The notes beneath the pieces were generated by a model that was given only the letters and a program-made list of their open reading frames with translations, was not told the DNA's origin and did not search any database. Positions 17,310 through 26,395 of a stretch of DNA of 43,628 bases are shown piece after piece. The first letter of the stretch is position 1; every line of letters starts with the position of its first letter. The position numbers were made by a program, and so were the translations under genes. This DNA is from Chitinophaga pinensis (GTDB lineage Bacteria > Bacteroidota > Bacteroidia > SXHM01). Where the stretch lies: the NCBI GenBank assembly GCA_945870105.1, contig CAMBRL010000012.1:1-43628 (forward strand), written 5' to 3'.

Positions 17310-19871
17310 TTAGTGCTTTACCAGTTTCAAACTTATAAATTCATTCTGCTGTTCAATAGCGATAAAATAAATTCCGCTGGCAGTGTGTTCTAATGAAATC
17401 GTGTGTAACACTGTTCCTGATTTAATGGCAGCAATGCTTTGTTGCGCAACAATTTTTCCGTAAACATCAATCATTGTAAGGTTAACGGGTGAAGAAAAAG
17501 CGGTTTGAATTTTTAATGTTACTTCATTACCGGCAGGATTAGGAAAACAACTTGCACTGATTTTAGTTGACAAGTCAGAACCGCTTTCAATACCGGTTGT
17601 GGAGGTATCAACCTGCATCATATACAAGCCGCTGTATTGCGATGCTGCCCAAATAATGCTGCCCGAAGAGTCCTGTGCAAGTCCATTAATATTATTATCA
17701 AAAAAATGGTTGCTGGTATTTCCAACCAGCTGCAATACTTCACCGTCTATTGTAGATCCGTTTCTTTTGCTGCCTCCAACATAATGGTTTTGGTTGCGCG
17801 TAATTAACAGTTCATTGAAAGCTGCATCAGAATCAATACCGGTATTAAAAAGATTCCATTGTGTTCCGTCAAAATAAGAGATGCCTGCATCGGTGGCAAC
17901 CCAAACTTTTCCTGAATCATTATCATAATATGCACCGTTAATATGATTGTCGGGAATTGCAGAATTGGAAGAATTGAACAGTGTAAATGTTCCTGCAAAA
18001 AACTTTGCCAGTCCGTTTTCTTTTGTTCCTATCCAGTAATGTCTGGTGCTGTCGCAATTCATAGTAGAGATAGAATTAGAGGGTATTGCTGAATTACCGG
18101 TTGTGAAGGGAGTAAAGTTACTTCCGATTAATCGCAGGCAACCATTGTTAGCTGTTCCTACCCACAAAGGACCGCCACCAAAAGAAGTTACTGCTGTAAT
18201 ATTGTTGGTTGTTATATTAGAATTGGAAGTGTTGAAATGAGTCCAGTTAGTTCCGTCAAATTTATAAAGACCGCTGTCGGCAGTACTCACCCATATATTA
18301 GAAATTGAATCTTCAAACAAACTGTTTACGTTGTTAGAGAGTGGTGAATTGGAAGCATTATAACTTGTCCAGGTGTTTCCGTCAAAACGTGCAATGCCGC
18401 TTTCGGCTGTCGCAACCCAGAGACGGTTATTTCTGTCGGTTAAAATTTTTACAATGTTATTACTTGGCAATCCTGAATTTGCTGCGTGGTAATGCGTAAC
18501 TAATAACCCTCCGTTATCTTCAATCGAATCTGAAAACGTAGCAAGAAAAGCATCAGAACCCTGCGTTGCTGAAAGACTTGTATTTTCAAATGAAGCATTG
18601 CTGCTGAAATAACCGGTGCTTACACAGTTTCCGCTATTGTCAACTGAAACGCCCAGACCTGCATCATCACCTTCTGAATAATAATGTTTGACGCGCACAG
18701 GCTCATTGCCGGAGTTGTATTTTATTACAAAAGCATCTTGCAAACCTCCTGAAGTCAATTGATTTCCGCCAAGAGTAGTTGCATTTACAAACGACCCACT
18801 GATATACGTATTGTTTAAATTATCAATGGCTATACCAAAACCTGTTTCATCATTTACACCGCCATCACGTATTAAATCAACAACGGTTCCTGAAGCACTG
18901 TAGGTAACAACAAATACATCCTTGCCTCCGTTTCCGTTAATGTTGTGTGTGCCGAAAACAGCGTTGCCTGATGAGATATAACCTGTAACAGAGATGTTGA
19001 ATGAATTATTAAGCGCTAATGCAAAGGCTTCATCATCCTCTATACTTCCTCCTGTTTCTACCCATTGAACAGATCCGCTAGGAGTATATTTTGCAAGAAA
19101 TACATTCTTGCTGTAATTAGTGCTCACCTGAAAATTAGAAAAATGAACTGTTCCTTTAATTGAACCGGTTACAAAAAGACTTCCTCCGTTATCAAGTACA
19201 AGTGCATTGGCTCGGTCAGCAGAAAATCCTCCGGCTTTTTTTGCCCATAGATTATTTCCATTATTATCGTAGCGTGCAATAAAAATGTCTTCGTTCCCCG
19301 AACTTGAAATAGTAGTTCCGTCAAAATCTGCATCGTTACTAAAATAGCCTGCAATAAATGCCGCACCGTAAGAATTAACTGCAACTGCATTTGCTTCATC
19401 ATCTTCAATTCCGCCTGCACGTTTTGCCCAAGCAAACTGACCTGAAGCATTTAATTTTGCAATAAAAATATCGCGCATTCCCGCACTTACCAAAAGTGTA
19501 TTTCCGAAAAGTACGCTATCGGTAAAAGATCCGGCAATCCATACTTCGCCCGCTGAATTTGCTGCAACAGTATGACTTTCGGTTATGCCTGTTCCGCCTG
19601 CATGCTGTCCCCACTCGGCAGCACCATCAGCAGTATATTTTACAACATACGCATCGGTTCCTCCCGCATTCTGCGATACTAAGTTTACAATGCCAAAAGT
19701 TCCGTTGCCGGAAAACGAACCAGTGTAATAGCTGTTTCCAGAATCATCATAAACTACGGAAAACCCTTTGTCTGCTCCGTTTCCGCCACCTTTAACCGCA
19801 AAATGATATTGCGCATGTGAAAATGCAGTTGAAAAAATAAATGCAGAAATAAGAAGGAAGATTTTTTTCAT
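17310..19871 (-). CDS. Secreted beta-propeller protein (SBBP-like and Reg_prop repeats) with T9SS sorting domain
   Basis: An 853-residue exported protein. After the signal peptide (end near SHAQ) come about eight SBBP-like blades (about residues 25-450; recurring YxxxGxxxWAKRAGG and ITGYFS patterns). A second set of blades follows, with two-component-regulator-propeller motifs (LWVATAESGIARFDG, NIWVSTADSGLYKFDG; about 470-760). Residues about 780-853 (CFPNPAGNEV then GIYFIAI) are a type A T9SS sorting domain. The product is probably displayed at the surface or released. It lies between two adenylate cyclase genes with very short gaps, so all three are likely expressed together. Its ligand, if any, is unknown. 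Confidence 0.85.
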   Translation of the reverse strand: MKKIFLLISAFIFSTAFSHAQYHFAVKGGGNGADKGFSVVYDDSGNSYYTGSFSGNGTFGIVNLVSQNAGGTDAYVVKYTADGAAEWGQHAGGTGITESHTVAANSAGEVWIAGSFTDSVLFGNTLLVSAGMRDIFIAKLNASGQFAWAKRAGGIEDDEANAVAVNSYGAAFIAGYFSNDADFDGTTISSSGNEDIFIARYDNNGNNLWAKKAGGFSADRANALVLDNGGSLFVTGSIKGTVHFSNFQVSTNYSKNVFLAKYTPSGSVQWVETGGSIEDDEAFALALNNSFNISVTGYISSGNAVFGTHNINGNGGKDVFVVTYSASGTVVDLIRDGGVNDETGFGIAIDNLNNTYISGSFVNATTLGGNQLTSGGLQDAFVIKYNSGNEPVRVKHYYSEGDDAGLGVSVDNSGNCVSTGYFSSNASFENTSLSATQGSDAFLATFSDSIEDNGGLLVTHYHAANSGLPSNNIVKILTDRNNRLWVATAESGIARFDGNTWTSYNASNSPLSNNVNSLFEDSISNIWVSTADSGLYKFDGTNWTHFNTSNSNITTNNITAVTSFGGGPLWVGTANNGCLRLIGSNFTPFTTGNSAIPSNSISTMNCDSTRHYWIGTKENGLAKFFAGTFTLFNSSNSAIPDNHINGAYYDNDSGKVWVATDAGISYFDGTQWNLFNTGIDSDAAFNELLITRNQNHYVGGSKRNGSTIDGEVLQLVGNTSNHFFDNNINGLAQDSSGSIIWAASQYSGLYMMQVDTSTTGIESGSDLSTKISASCFPNPAGNEVTLKIQTAFSSPVNLTMIDVYGKIVAQQSIAAIKSGTVLHTISLEHTASGIYFIAIEQQNEFISLKLVKH

Positions 19872-19874
19872 GTC

Positions 19875-19898
19875 ATTAGTATTTTCAACAATACTAAT
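19875..19898. promoter_or_regulatory. Perfect inverted repeat just upstream of the propeller start codon
   Basis: ATTAGTATT (19875-19883) pairs perfectly with AATACTAAT (19890-19898) around a 6-nt loop. It starts 4 bp upstream of the propeller start codon and 25 bp behind the stop of the second cyclase. It is AT-rich and lacks a T-tract, so an operator or a translation-controlling hairpin is as likely as a terminator. Confidence 0.5.
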
Positions 19899-19922
19899 AA
19901 TTTTTTTGGTATTGTGCTTAAT

Positions 19923-21839
19923 TTATATTGCAAAATACATCTTCACTTTTCCTTTTCCTTTTGCCTCAATCTCACCGCGGTAAACACACGTGAAATCGTT
20001 TTTTATTAAGTGGTAAGTAGTTTCCGAAATATTCACTTCTCCGGCCTCACCGCTGCTTTCCATGCGCGAAGCAGTGTTTACGGTATCACCCCAAATGTCG
20101 TACTGGAACTTTTTTATTCCCACAATACCGGCAACAACAGGTCCGGTGTGAATACCAATGCGTATCTGAAAAACTGCTGCTGCGTTTGTTTCTCTCGCAG
20201 CTCGTTGTAAAAGATAGTCGCGCATTTCCAATCCTGCTTTTACAACATCGTGTGCATGTGTGAGATTAGCAACAGGCAAACCTCCGGCAGCCATATAGGC
20301 ATCGCCTATTGTTTTAATTTTTTCAATGTTATGTTTCTCGCAAATTTTATCAAACGCAGAAAAATAGTCGTTTATTTCTTTTACCAACTCCTGTGCGCTC
20401 ATTTTTTCGGCAATGGAAGTGAAACCTTTGAAATCAGTAAATAACACTGTAACCTCGTCAAACTGTTTAGCATCGGCATAGCCTTTTTCTTTCAACTCTT
20501 CGGCTACTTCTTCGGGTAAAATATTCAGCAATAATTCATCACTGCGCTTTTTTTCTTTTGAAATCTTATTGCGTTGCACAAAAAATATTCCGGCAAAAAG
20601 CAGCACAAAAACAAAGCCTGCAATAAATCCGTTGCGCACTAATTTCTGGCGGCTAATTTCTTTTTGCTGCAACTGCTTGTCTTTGTTCAGCAGGGTTATT
20701 TCGTTATCTTTTTTTTCGGTTTCATAAATGGTTTTCATCTGCAGCATTTGCTTGTTGTTTTCCTGATTCAGAATGCTGTCTTTGTAAAGCGTAAATAGTT
20801 TATGATGTTCAAAAGCTAAGGCATAGTTGCCTTTAGCACTGTCAACCTCAGATAGTGTTTTGTAACTTTCTTTAATAAAAAGCATATTGCCGATTTCTTT
20901 TGCAAGCTGCAATGCACTGTCAGCATAAGCTTGTGCCGGGTTAAATTGTTTCTGTTGAAGATAAATTCTGCAGATATCTGCATAGTCAGAAATCATATTT
21001 TTTTTGTCACCAATCTCTTTATAAATGGCTATACTCATCAATTGATATTTTAAAGCACCGGCATATTTTTTTTGCAATGCATAAATAACTCCAATGCTGC
21101 TGTATGAAAGTCCCAGGCCTTGTTTGTTTCCCATTTCCTTACTAAGGCTCAGTGATTGAAACTGATGTTTCAGAGCTTCGTCATAGTTGCCTAACTCTTT
21201 ATACACAATTCCTAAATTTCCATGTGTGGTTGCTAAACCTCTTTTATCAGCAATTTCTTCACGTATTGCAAGTGAGAGAAGATAATTTTTTAATGCTTCT
21301 TCAGGTTTGCCTTGCTCGCTGTAGAGAACAGCAATATTGTTATACGAGGTGCCGATTCCTTTTTTATCCTTCATCTCCTCGCGTATGCGCAGCGCGCTTA
21401 AATAAGATTCAAGTGCTTTAATATAATTGCCTTGTCCTTTATAAACCAATGCCATGTTATTGTAACACGAGGCTATACCTTTTTTATTACCCGTTTCGAT
21501 ATTTATTTTCAGTGAAGCTTCATAATTTTTCAATGCTTCAGCATAATTTCCAAACTCTTCAAGCGCTCCGGCTTTTCTGTTATATGCAGTTGCAATTCCC
21601 CAACGGTAATTTAATTTTTTTGAAAGAGCAAGAGCACTGTCAGCATTTTGAAGTGCGCTTCTGAAATCACCGGTTACAAGTTGCTCCCAGCTTAATTCAG
21701 TTAATAAAAATGCTTTTACGGTATCTTTCTTTGCATCTTTCAGAACCGATTGAAGCGAATCAATAAGTGTGTTGCCTGCAAATGAATGGTATGATGAGAA
21801 AAAAAGTAACCAGATGCAGAAGAGAAGATGTTTTTTCAT
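19923..21839 (-). CDS. TPR-domain class III adenylate cyclase, membrane-anchored (paralogue 2)
   Basis: A 638-residue protein with the same plan as its neighbour at 15390: signal peptide (to about 21), eight or so TPR units (about 45-350; YNNIAVLY, GNYDEALKH patterns), coiled coil (365-400), one membrane helix (about 404-421), linker SDELLLNILP and catalytic domain (458-638). Catalytic D469 and D513, adenine-selecting K509 and D581, N588 and R592 are all conserved. The C-termini of the two proteins are almost identical (GEIEAKGKGKVKMYF) while the TPR parts differ strongly, which suggests they sense different partners but feed the same second messenger. It is the first of the three-gene cyclase-propeller-cyclase set. 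Confidence 0.9.
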   Translation of the reverse strand: MKKHLLFCIWLLFFSSYHSFAGNTLIDSLQSVLKDAKKDTVKAFLLTELSWEQLVTGDFRSALQNADSALALSKKLNYRWGIATAYNRKAGALEEFGNYAEALKNYEASLKINIETGNKKGIASCYNNMALVYKGQGNYIKALESYLSALRIREEMKDKKGIGTSYNNIAVLYSEQGKPEEALKNYLLSLAIREEIADKRGLATTHGNLGIVYKELGNYDEALKHQFQSLSLSKEMGNKQGLGLSYSSIGVIYALQKKYAGALKYQLMSIAIYKEIGDKKNMISDYADICRIYLQQKQFNPAQAYADSALQLAKEIGNMLFIKESYKTLSEVDSAKGNYALAFEHHKLFTLYKDSILNQENNKQMLQMKTIYETEKKDNEITLLNKDKQLQQKEISRQKLVRNGFIAGFVFVLLFAGIFFVQRNKISKEKKRSDELLLNILPEEVAEELKEKGYADAKQFDEVTVLFTDFKGFTSIAEKMSAQELVKEINDYFSAFDKICEKHNIEKIKTIGDAYMAAGGLPVANLTHAHDVVKAGLEMRDYLLQRAARETNAAAVFQIRIGIHTGPVVAGIVGIKKFQYDIWGDTVNTASRMESSGEAGEVNISETTYHLIKNDFTCVYRGEIEAKGKGKVKMYFAI

Positions 21840-21859
21840 TTCACCTCAATTTCTGAATG

Positions 21860-22714
21860 TTAACCCTTACAATTACAGCACATCAGAAAATCAAAATAGC
21901 CTTTGCAGCCTATTCCTTTTGAGTAAAAGGTAAGATAAAACACTATAAGCACACCAAGCATTCCTATTCCAATGTACGACAACTTCTGAGGCTCATCTTT
22001 ATGCAATAAAACCTTAATAGTACGGCTTGAAAATATCAGGGATGAGATAATAATAAGTAGCCCGACAAAGAAGTAAATTATCAATGTTTTAATATTATTT
22101 GGAAAATTTGTAGCTGCAACCGCAACCATTCCTAACAGGTATGGAATGAGTATAACTTTTAAAATAAAATTTCTTCTGAACTCACCTTTCTTCAGTTGAT
22201 CTTTTGATTCTGCATTGCGCAAAAACTGATAGGTAAAAAACAAGCCACCGGCAATCATCAGTAGTATTGAAAATCCGGCTATCATCCATTTTACGGAAAG
22301 TCCTAAATATTTGTAAGCTGCCACAACACCAAAAGCAATATGCCCCGGAGGATCAGGCTTAAATTCATAAAAAGGCACTGCAAGCAATTTCCCCAGAAAC
22401 ATAATTAAACCCACAACACTGCACCACAAAAAGAAAATACGGTACCATTTATTCTTTTCTTTTACACTTAAAAACAATCGAAAAAAAATAATGCCCAGCA
22501 CTAAATTCATAATGCCGCTTATAAGAAATACGCGCTTTACGTTGTAAGGAGTCCACATATCATAGGCGCTGTATTTTATGGAGTGGACATACATTATCGG
22601 TTTCAATCCAAAATAACTTGCAGCAAAGGCAGTACTGTATTCATTAATAAAATGCAGCAGCAGAAATGCAACTGCAAATGACACAATTGAGTTTATCGTA
22701 AGTGACGAATTCAT
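21860..22714 (-). CDS. Hypothetical polytopic membrane protein
   Basis: A 284-residue protein with about seven hydrophobic segments spread over its length and a Cys-rich C-terminus (GCKGYFDFLMCCNCKG). No family recognised. It lies 20 bp upstream of the second cyclase gene on the same strand and could be part of the same transcript. Confidence 0.65.
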   Translation of the reverse strand: MNSSLTINSIVSFAVAFLLLHFINEYSTAFAASYFGLKPIMYVHSIKYSAYDMWTPYNVKRVFLISGIMNLVLGIIFFRLFLSVKEKNKWYRIFFLWCSVVGLIMFLGKLLAVPFYEFKPDPPGHIAFGVVAAYKYLGLSVKWMIAGFSILLMIAGGLFFTYQFLRNAESKDQLKKGEFRRNFILKVILIPYLLGMVAVAATNFPNNIKTLIIYFFVGLLIIISSLIFSSRTIKVLLHKDEPQKLSYIGIGMLGVLIVFYLTFYSKGIGCKGYFDFLMCCNCKG

Positions 22715-22743
22715 AAACTCAATTTTTCTTAATTATTAATGTA

Positions 22744-23544
22744 TCAGGCATCAAGAATAGTTGAGGAAAGTTCGCTGTCGATAGCACTTACAGAGGTTCC
22801 TGCTATATCTTCATAGGCGGCATAAATGGCACATATAGTTGCCGGAACCGTAACCAGTAATCCGAAGAAAAGACAAAGCATTCCAAGAATGTTTATTAAT
22901 CCAATCACTATAAGAAAGCCGAAAAATGAAAACCATTTTTTGCTTACCAGTTTCATACTTGTTTTAATGGAGCTCCAGAAATCAAGTCCGTTAAAAACAA
23001 TCAGTTGCTGTGAAAGAATAAATGAAACTCCAAAATAAAGCCATACCAGCAGCGAAACAAAAAATAAAATAATAACAGCAGGTAAGGTAATAAGAAGGCC
23101 CATTAGTTTGGTCATTATTTCAATTTGATTACCCCCGCTTGTTAGTTCAGAAAAGAAATCGACACTGATAAAGAAGTAAATAATACCCGGAGAAAAAACG
23201 AGTAAAGCCAATAATACGATAACCAAATAGTTTAGCATCAGCGGAATAAATGATTTAAAGCCGCCAAAAAAGTCGCCAAATTGCGCGTTTCTTCCGGTGC
23301 TAACTTTATTTGCGAAAATAAAAAATCCAACGCTTAGCGGAACCGATACAACAGCTGAAAGTACGCTTGTAATACTGGAGGCAACCATTGAAATAACAAT
23401 ATTAACAACTAAAAAACCCATCAGCAGCCAGGGTTCTTTTTTGAAAATATCAAAGCCTGCGCTAATGTATTTGCCCATTTTAAATTCATAGCCTTCGCTT
23501 AATGATTTCTCAAGTCGCGACTCATTGTTTGCTTCTGTTTCCAT
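22744..23544 (-). CDS. Hypothetical membrane protein, six or so helices
   Basis: A 266-residue protein with a short polar N-terminus followed by hydrophobic segments in a Gly/Pro-poor pattern; the layout (KEPWLLMGFLVVNIVIS at the first helix) resembles the broad group of bacterial membrane proteins related to DUF975 and glycerophosphodiester phosphodiesterase membrane domains. Function unknown. It is the first gene of the minus-strand run. The 168 bp to the divergent gene at 23713 should carry promoters for both directions; TATTTTTG at 23612-23619 is a weak candidate for the + strand. Confidence 0.65.
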   Translation of the reverse strand: METEANNESRLEKSLSEGYEFKMGKYISAGFDIFKKEPWLLMGFLVVNIVISMVASSITSVLSAVVSVPLSVGFFIFANKVSTGRNAQFGDFFGGFKSFIPLMLNYLVIVLLALLVFSPGIIYFFISVDFFSELTSGGNQIEIMTKLMGLLITLPAVIILFFVSLLVWLYFGVSFILSQQLIVFNGLDFWSSIKTSMKLVSKKWFSFFGFLIVIGLINILGMLCLFFGLLVTVPATICAIYAAYEDIAGTSVSAIDSELSSTILDA

Positions 23545-23712
23545 AAATAATGTGGTTTTAATTAATAATATGGTTTGCGGGGTAAATATAATATAGTTTC
23601 TTTTTATGAAATATTTTTGCGCAAAACGTGTGAATTTCTAAATTTGTCTATTATTGCATTCAACAAACAACATAATTAACGCATAACGTTTAACGAAAAA
23701 CACAAAGAAATC

Positions 23713-23886
23713 ATGGCAAAACCAAAACTAAGCTTTTACGATGTTAAAAGCAAAAGCAAATTTGAAACAGAGAACTACGAAGTACGCGAGAAAAGCGGAA
23801 AATCATTTGCAGTTTGCAAATCACCTTCAGGAACTTATGAGTGCTGGCGTGTGCTTTCAAAAGATCAGGCTGCAAAACTGAAATAA
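23713..23886 (+). CDS. Conserved-looking 57-residue basic protein
   Basis: A short ORF coding for 57 residues starting MAKPKLSFYDVKSKSKF and ending DQAAKLK. It has a good ATG after an A-rich leader, coding-like composition and a strong terminator immediately behind it, so it is a separate small gene. The protein is rich in Lys, has two Cys (FAVCKS and YECWRV) and no membrane segment. Function unknown; a nucleic-acid-binding or chromatin-type role is only a guess from charge. Confidence 0.7.
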   Translation: MAKPKLSFYDVKSKSKFETENYEVREKSGKSFAVCKSPSGTYECWRVLSKDQAAKLK

Positions 23887-23892
23887 TTTTGC

Positions 23893-23934
23893 ACAACAAG
23901 CGTTCCGCAATTCTGCGGGACGCTTGTTGTTTTA
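23893..23934 (+). terminator. Intrinsic terminator of the 57-residue gene
   Basis: A long stem, 23893-23907 against 23916-23930 with one wobble pair, is followed by TTTT. It begins 7 bp after the stop codon at 23886. Confidence 0.85.
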
Positions 23935-23972
23935 TGGCTTTGCTAAATTGCTATTTTCGCGCCTTGGTATCA

Positions 23973-24875
23973 ATGGCGCAGTTTAATTTATTAGTTCCTT
24001 TTTCTTTCTCCACTTCCGGTAATATAAAAAAGCGCTTCCTGTTTTTTTTACCGGTTATCAGCATTCTGTTTCTTTATTCGTGCAAAACAGTTCAGCCTGT
24101 TGTTCAACATAAAGCACTTGAAGAAAGAACCAAAGACGAACTTTTCGGGCAATTAGAAAAAAATCAGTTTCAATATAAATGGTTTGCTGCAAAAATCAGC
24201 ACCACCATTAAAACACCAAAAGGCGCCAATACTGTTGCTATCCGCATTCGTATGCAGAAAGACAGTGTTATATGGATTTCACTTTCTCCTGCTCTGGGCA
24301 TTGAAGTGGTGAGGGCTTATATAACCCGCGACTCACTTATTTTCCTTGACCGCATTAATGAAAAATATTTCAAAGGCGATTTCAACTATGTAAACCAACT
24401 GATTAATTCTAATCTGGACTTTGAAATGTTGCAAGCCATGCTTACCGGCAATAATTTTACCTTTTACGAGATTGATAAATTTGAAACAGCAAATGACAGA
24501 GATCGCTATGTATTAAGCACCATCGGCAGACGTAAATTGAAAAAAGAATTAAAGGGGCAAGACAGCCTGAACATTATTCTGCAGGATATTTTTCTGAGTA
24601 GTCAAAACTGGAAAATTGAAGAAATGAAACTGAAAGACCTTAATTCAAACCGAAAACTGGATGCTGTTTACAGCAATTTTATTCCGGTTGGCGAGCAGTC
24701 TTTTCCTTCCGATGTTTTATTCAATTTCCTTGCAAAAGACAATATTGAAGCGAAACTTACGTATTCTAAAGTAGAGATTGATCAGCCTCAAACTTTTCCT
24801 GCTAATATCCCTTCAAAGTATACCGAAATGAAGTTGAGTGATTACAACCTGAAAACAGATGAGAAAAAGGAGTAA
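23973..24875 (+). CDS. DUF4292-family lipoprotein
   Basis: A 300-residue protein if started at the ATG at 23973; an ATG at 23934 in the same frame is possible but lies in the preceding terminator's T-tract. Signal: basic NIKKR, then a hydrophobic stretch and lipobox LYSC (Cys37). The body (KWFAAKISTTIKTPKGANT onwards, ending near KLSDYNL) matches the DUF4292 family, a LolA/LolB-like outer-membrane-associated fold common in Bacteroidota. A role in envelope assembly is plausible but unproven. Its 3' end overlaps the next gene by 17 bp, indicating coupling. Confidence 0.75.
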   Translation: MAQFNLLVPFSFSTSGNIKKRFLFFLPVISILFLYSCKTVQPVVQHKALEERTKDELFGQLEKNQFQYKWFAAKISTTIKTPKGANTVAIRIRMQKDSVIWISLSPALGIEVVRAYITRDSLIFLDRINEKYFKGDFNYVNQLINSNLDFEMLQAMLTGNNFTFYEIDKFETANDRDRYVLSTIGRRKLKKELKGQDSLNIILQDIFLSSQNWKIEEMKLKDLNSNRKLDAVYSNFIPVGEQSFPSDVLFNFLAKDNIEAKLTYSKVEIDQPQTFPANIPSKYTEMKLSDYNLKTDEKKE

Positions 24876-26112
24876 ATACATTTTTTCCATGCTTTTATTT
24901 CTTGTCGCGCTTGCTTCATTCGGGCAAACAGCAAAGGAATTAGAGGAAAAGAAAAAACGTTTGCAGGATGATATTAAATACACTAATAAACTGATTAGTG
25001 AAACAGAAAACAGCAAAAAGAAATCGTTAAATCAATTGCGCCTGCTCAACACAAAAATTGAGATGCGTCAGGAGTTAATATCAACAATTGTTAAAGAAGT
25101 AAAACTGATTGATAAGCAAATCAACCAAACCAATTCGGTAGTAGGTTCGCTTGAAAATGATTTGAAAAAATTGAAAACAGAATATGCCCAGATGGTTTAT
25201 TTCGCCTGGAAAAATCAGAACTCTTACAATAAACTGATGTTTATTTTTTCATCCAAAGATTTTAATCAGGCTTACCTGCGGTTGAAATATATTCAGCAAT
25301 ATGCTGACTACCGAAAGAAACAAGCGAAAATTATTAAAGACACACAACTTGCTTTAGGCGAAAAAATTGATGTGCTTAAAAAATCAAGATCCGAAAAAGC
25401 TGCCTTGCTTACTAATGAAGAACAGGAAAAACTCAAACTCACTACCGAGAAAAAAGAAAAAGATGAATTGCTTGATGACCTTCAGGACAGAGAGGCACAA
25501 TTGAAAAAGGAACTTAAGCAAAAACAAGCCGAAGCCCAAAAATTGCAAAAAGAAATTGAGCGCATTATTGCAGAAGAAATAAGAAAGCGCGAAGAAGAAG
25601 CACGTAAAAAAGCAGCAGCAGATAAACTGGCAGGTAAAGAAGTGAAAGAAACACCCAAAGGCTTTTCAATGACTCCTGAAGAGGTTTTAATCTCTGATAA
25701 TTTTGAACTCAACAGAGGAAAATTACCTTGGCCAAGTGAAAAAGGAATTATTACAGGGCATTTTGGCGAAAGTACACACCCCGATTTGCCAAACGTTAAA
25801 ATCAACAACAATGGAGTTGACATAGGAACCGACCGGGGCGCAAAAGCACGTGCAGTTTTTGACGGAACAGTTTCGGCAATAATATCTATACCGGGAGCCT
25901 ATAAGGCCGTGATGGTAAGACATGGCGAATTCATAAGTGTATATGCCAATCTTGAAGAAGTTTATGTAAAAAAGGATGACAAAGTAAAAGTGAAACAGGA
26001 AATCGGGAAGGTACACACCGATGAATCAGAAGGCAAAACAGAACTGCACTTTGAGCTTTGGAAAGGAAATGCAAAGACAAATCCCGAAGAGTGGATATTG
26101 CTTAAAAAGTAA
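24859..26112 (+). CDS. EnvC-like murein hydrolase activator with degenerate LytM domain
   Basis: A 417-residue exported protein: signal peptide (end near ASFGQ), long coiled coil (about residues 25-250) and a C-terminal LytM/M23-fold domain (about 285-417). The zinc ligands of active M23 peptidases are not kept: the HxxxD-like motif reads NNNGVDIG, the usual YAHL reads YANL, and HLHFE reads ELHFE. That is the pattern of EnvC/NlpD-type activators, which switch on amidases at the division septum instead of cutting peptidoglycan themselves. The overlap with the DUF4292 gene points to joint expression. Confidence 0.85.
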   Translation: MRKRSKYIFSMLLFLVALASFGQTAKELEEKKKRLQDDIKYTNKLISETENSKKKSLNQLRLLNTKIEMRQELISTIVKEVKLIDKQINQTNSVVGSLENDLKKLKTEYAQMVYFAWKNQNSYNKLMFIFSSKDFNQAYLRLKYIQQYADYRKKQAKIIKDTQLALGEKIDVLKKSRSEKAALLTNEEQEKLKLTTEKKEKDELLDDLQDREAQLKKELKQKQAEAQKLQKEIERIIAEEIRKREEEARKKAAADKLAGKEVKETPKGFSMTPEEVLISDNFELNRGKLPWPSEKGIITGHFGESTHPDLPNVKINNNGVDIGTDRGAKARAVFDGTVSAIISIPGAYKAVMVRHGEFISVYANLEEVYVKKDDKVKVKQEIGKVHTDESEGKTELHFELWKGNAKTNPEEWILLKK

Positions 26113-26120
26113 TACCTTTG
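26113..26120 (+). promoter_or_regulatory. -7 box TACCTTTG upstream of tatA
   Basis: TACCTTTG begins directly after the stop of the EnvC-like gene and ends 23 bp before the tatA ATG. No TTG at standard -33 spacing (the nearest is 12 bp away), so strength is uncertain. Confidence 0.5.
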
Positions 26121-26143
26121 CTAACTAATTAAATTTTAAAATC

Positions 26144-26317
26144 ATGGCTGGTAAATTCGGAACCTGGGAAATCATTCTCATTCTTGCTATAGTTATATTG
26201 CTTTTCGGAGCTAAAAAAATTCCCGGACTAATGAAAGGAATTGGCGAAGGAATCAACGAATTCAAAAAAGCTTCGAAAGGTGAAGCCAAAGAATCTACTC
26301 CTGAAAAAAAGGATTGA
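26144..26317 (+). CDS. tatA: Sec-independent protein translocase subunit TatA/E
   Basis: A 57-residue protein with the TatA plan: short N-terminus, one membrane helix (about residues 8-21, [14 protein letters not shown]), the conserved [17 protein letters not shown] hinge and amphipathic helix, and a charged tail. It forms the pore-side component that moves folded twin-arginine substrates across the inner membrane. No tatC is adjacent, which is common in this phylum. Confidence 0.9.
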   Translation: MAGKFGTWEIILILAIVILLFGAKKIPGLMKGIGEGINEFKKASKGEAKESTPEKKD

Positions 26318-26370
26318 TTTTTTGTCGGCAAAATTTATTCTTCTCTTAACACTTACTTTATTCTTTACGT

Positions 26371-26378
26371 TACTTTTG
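26371..26378 (+). promoter_or_regulatory. -7 box TACTTTTG upstream of the phosphonate hydrolase gene
   Basis: TACTTTTG fits TAnnTTTG and lies 17 bp before the ATG at 26396, in the 78-bp gap behind tatA. No clear -33 element. Confidence 0.45.
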
Positions 26379-26395
26379 CGGCTTAATTTTTAAGC

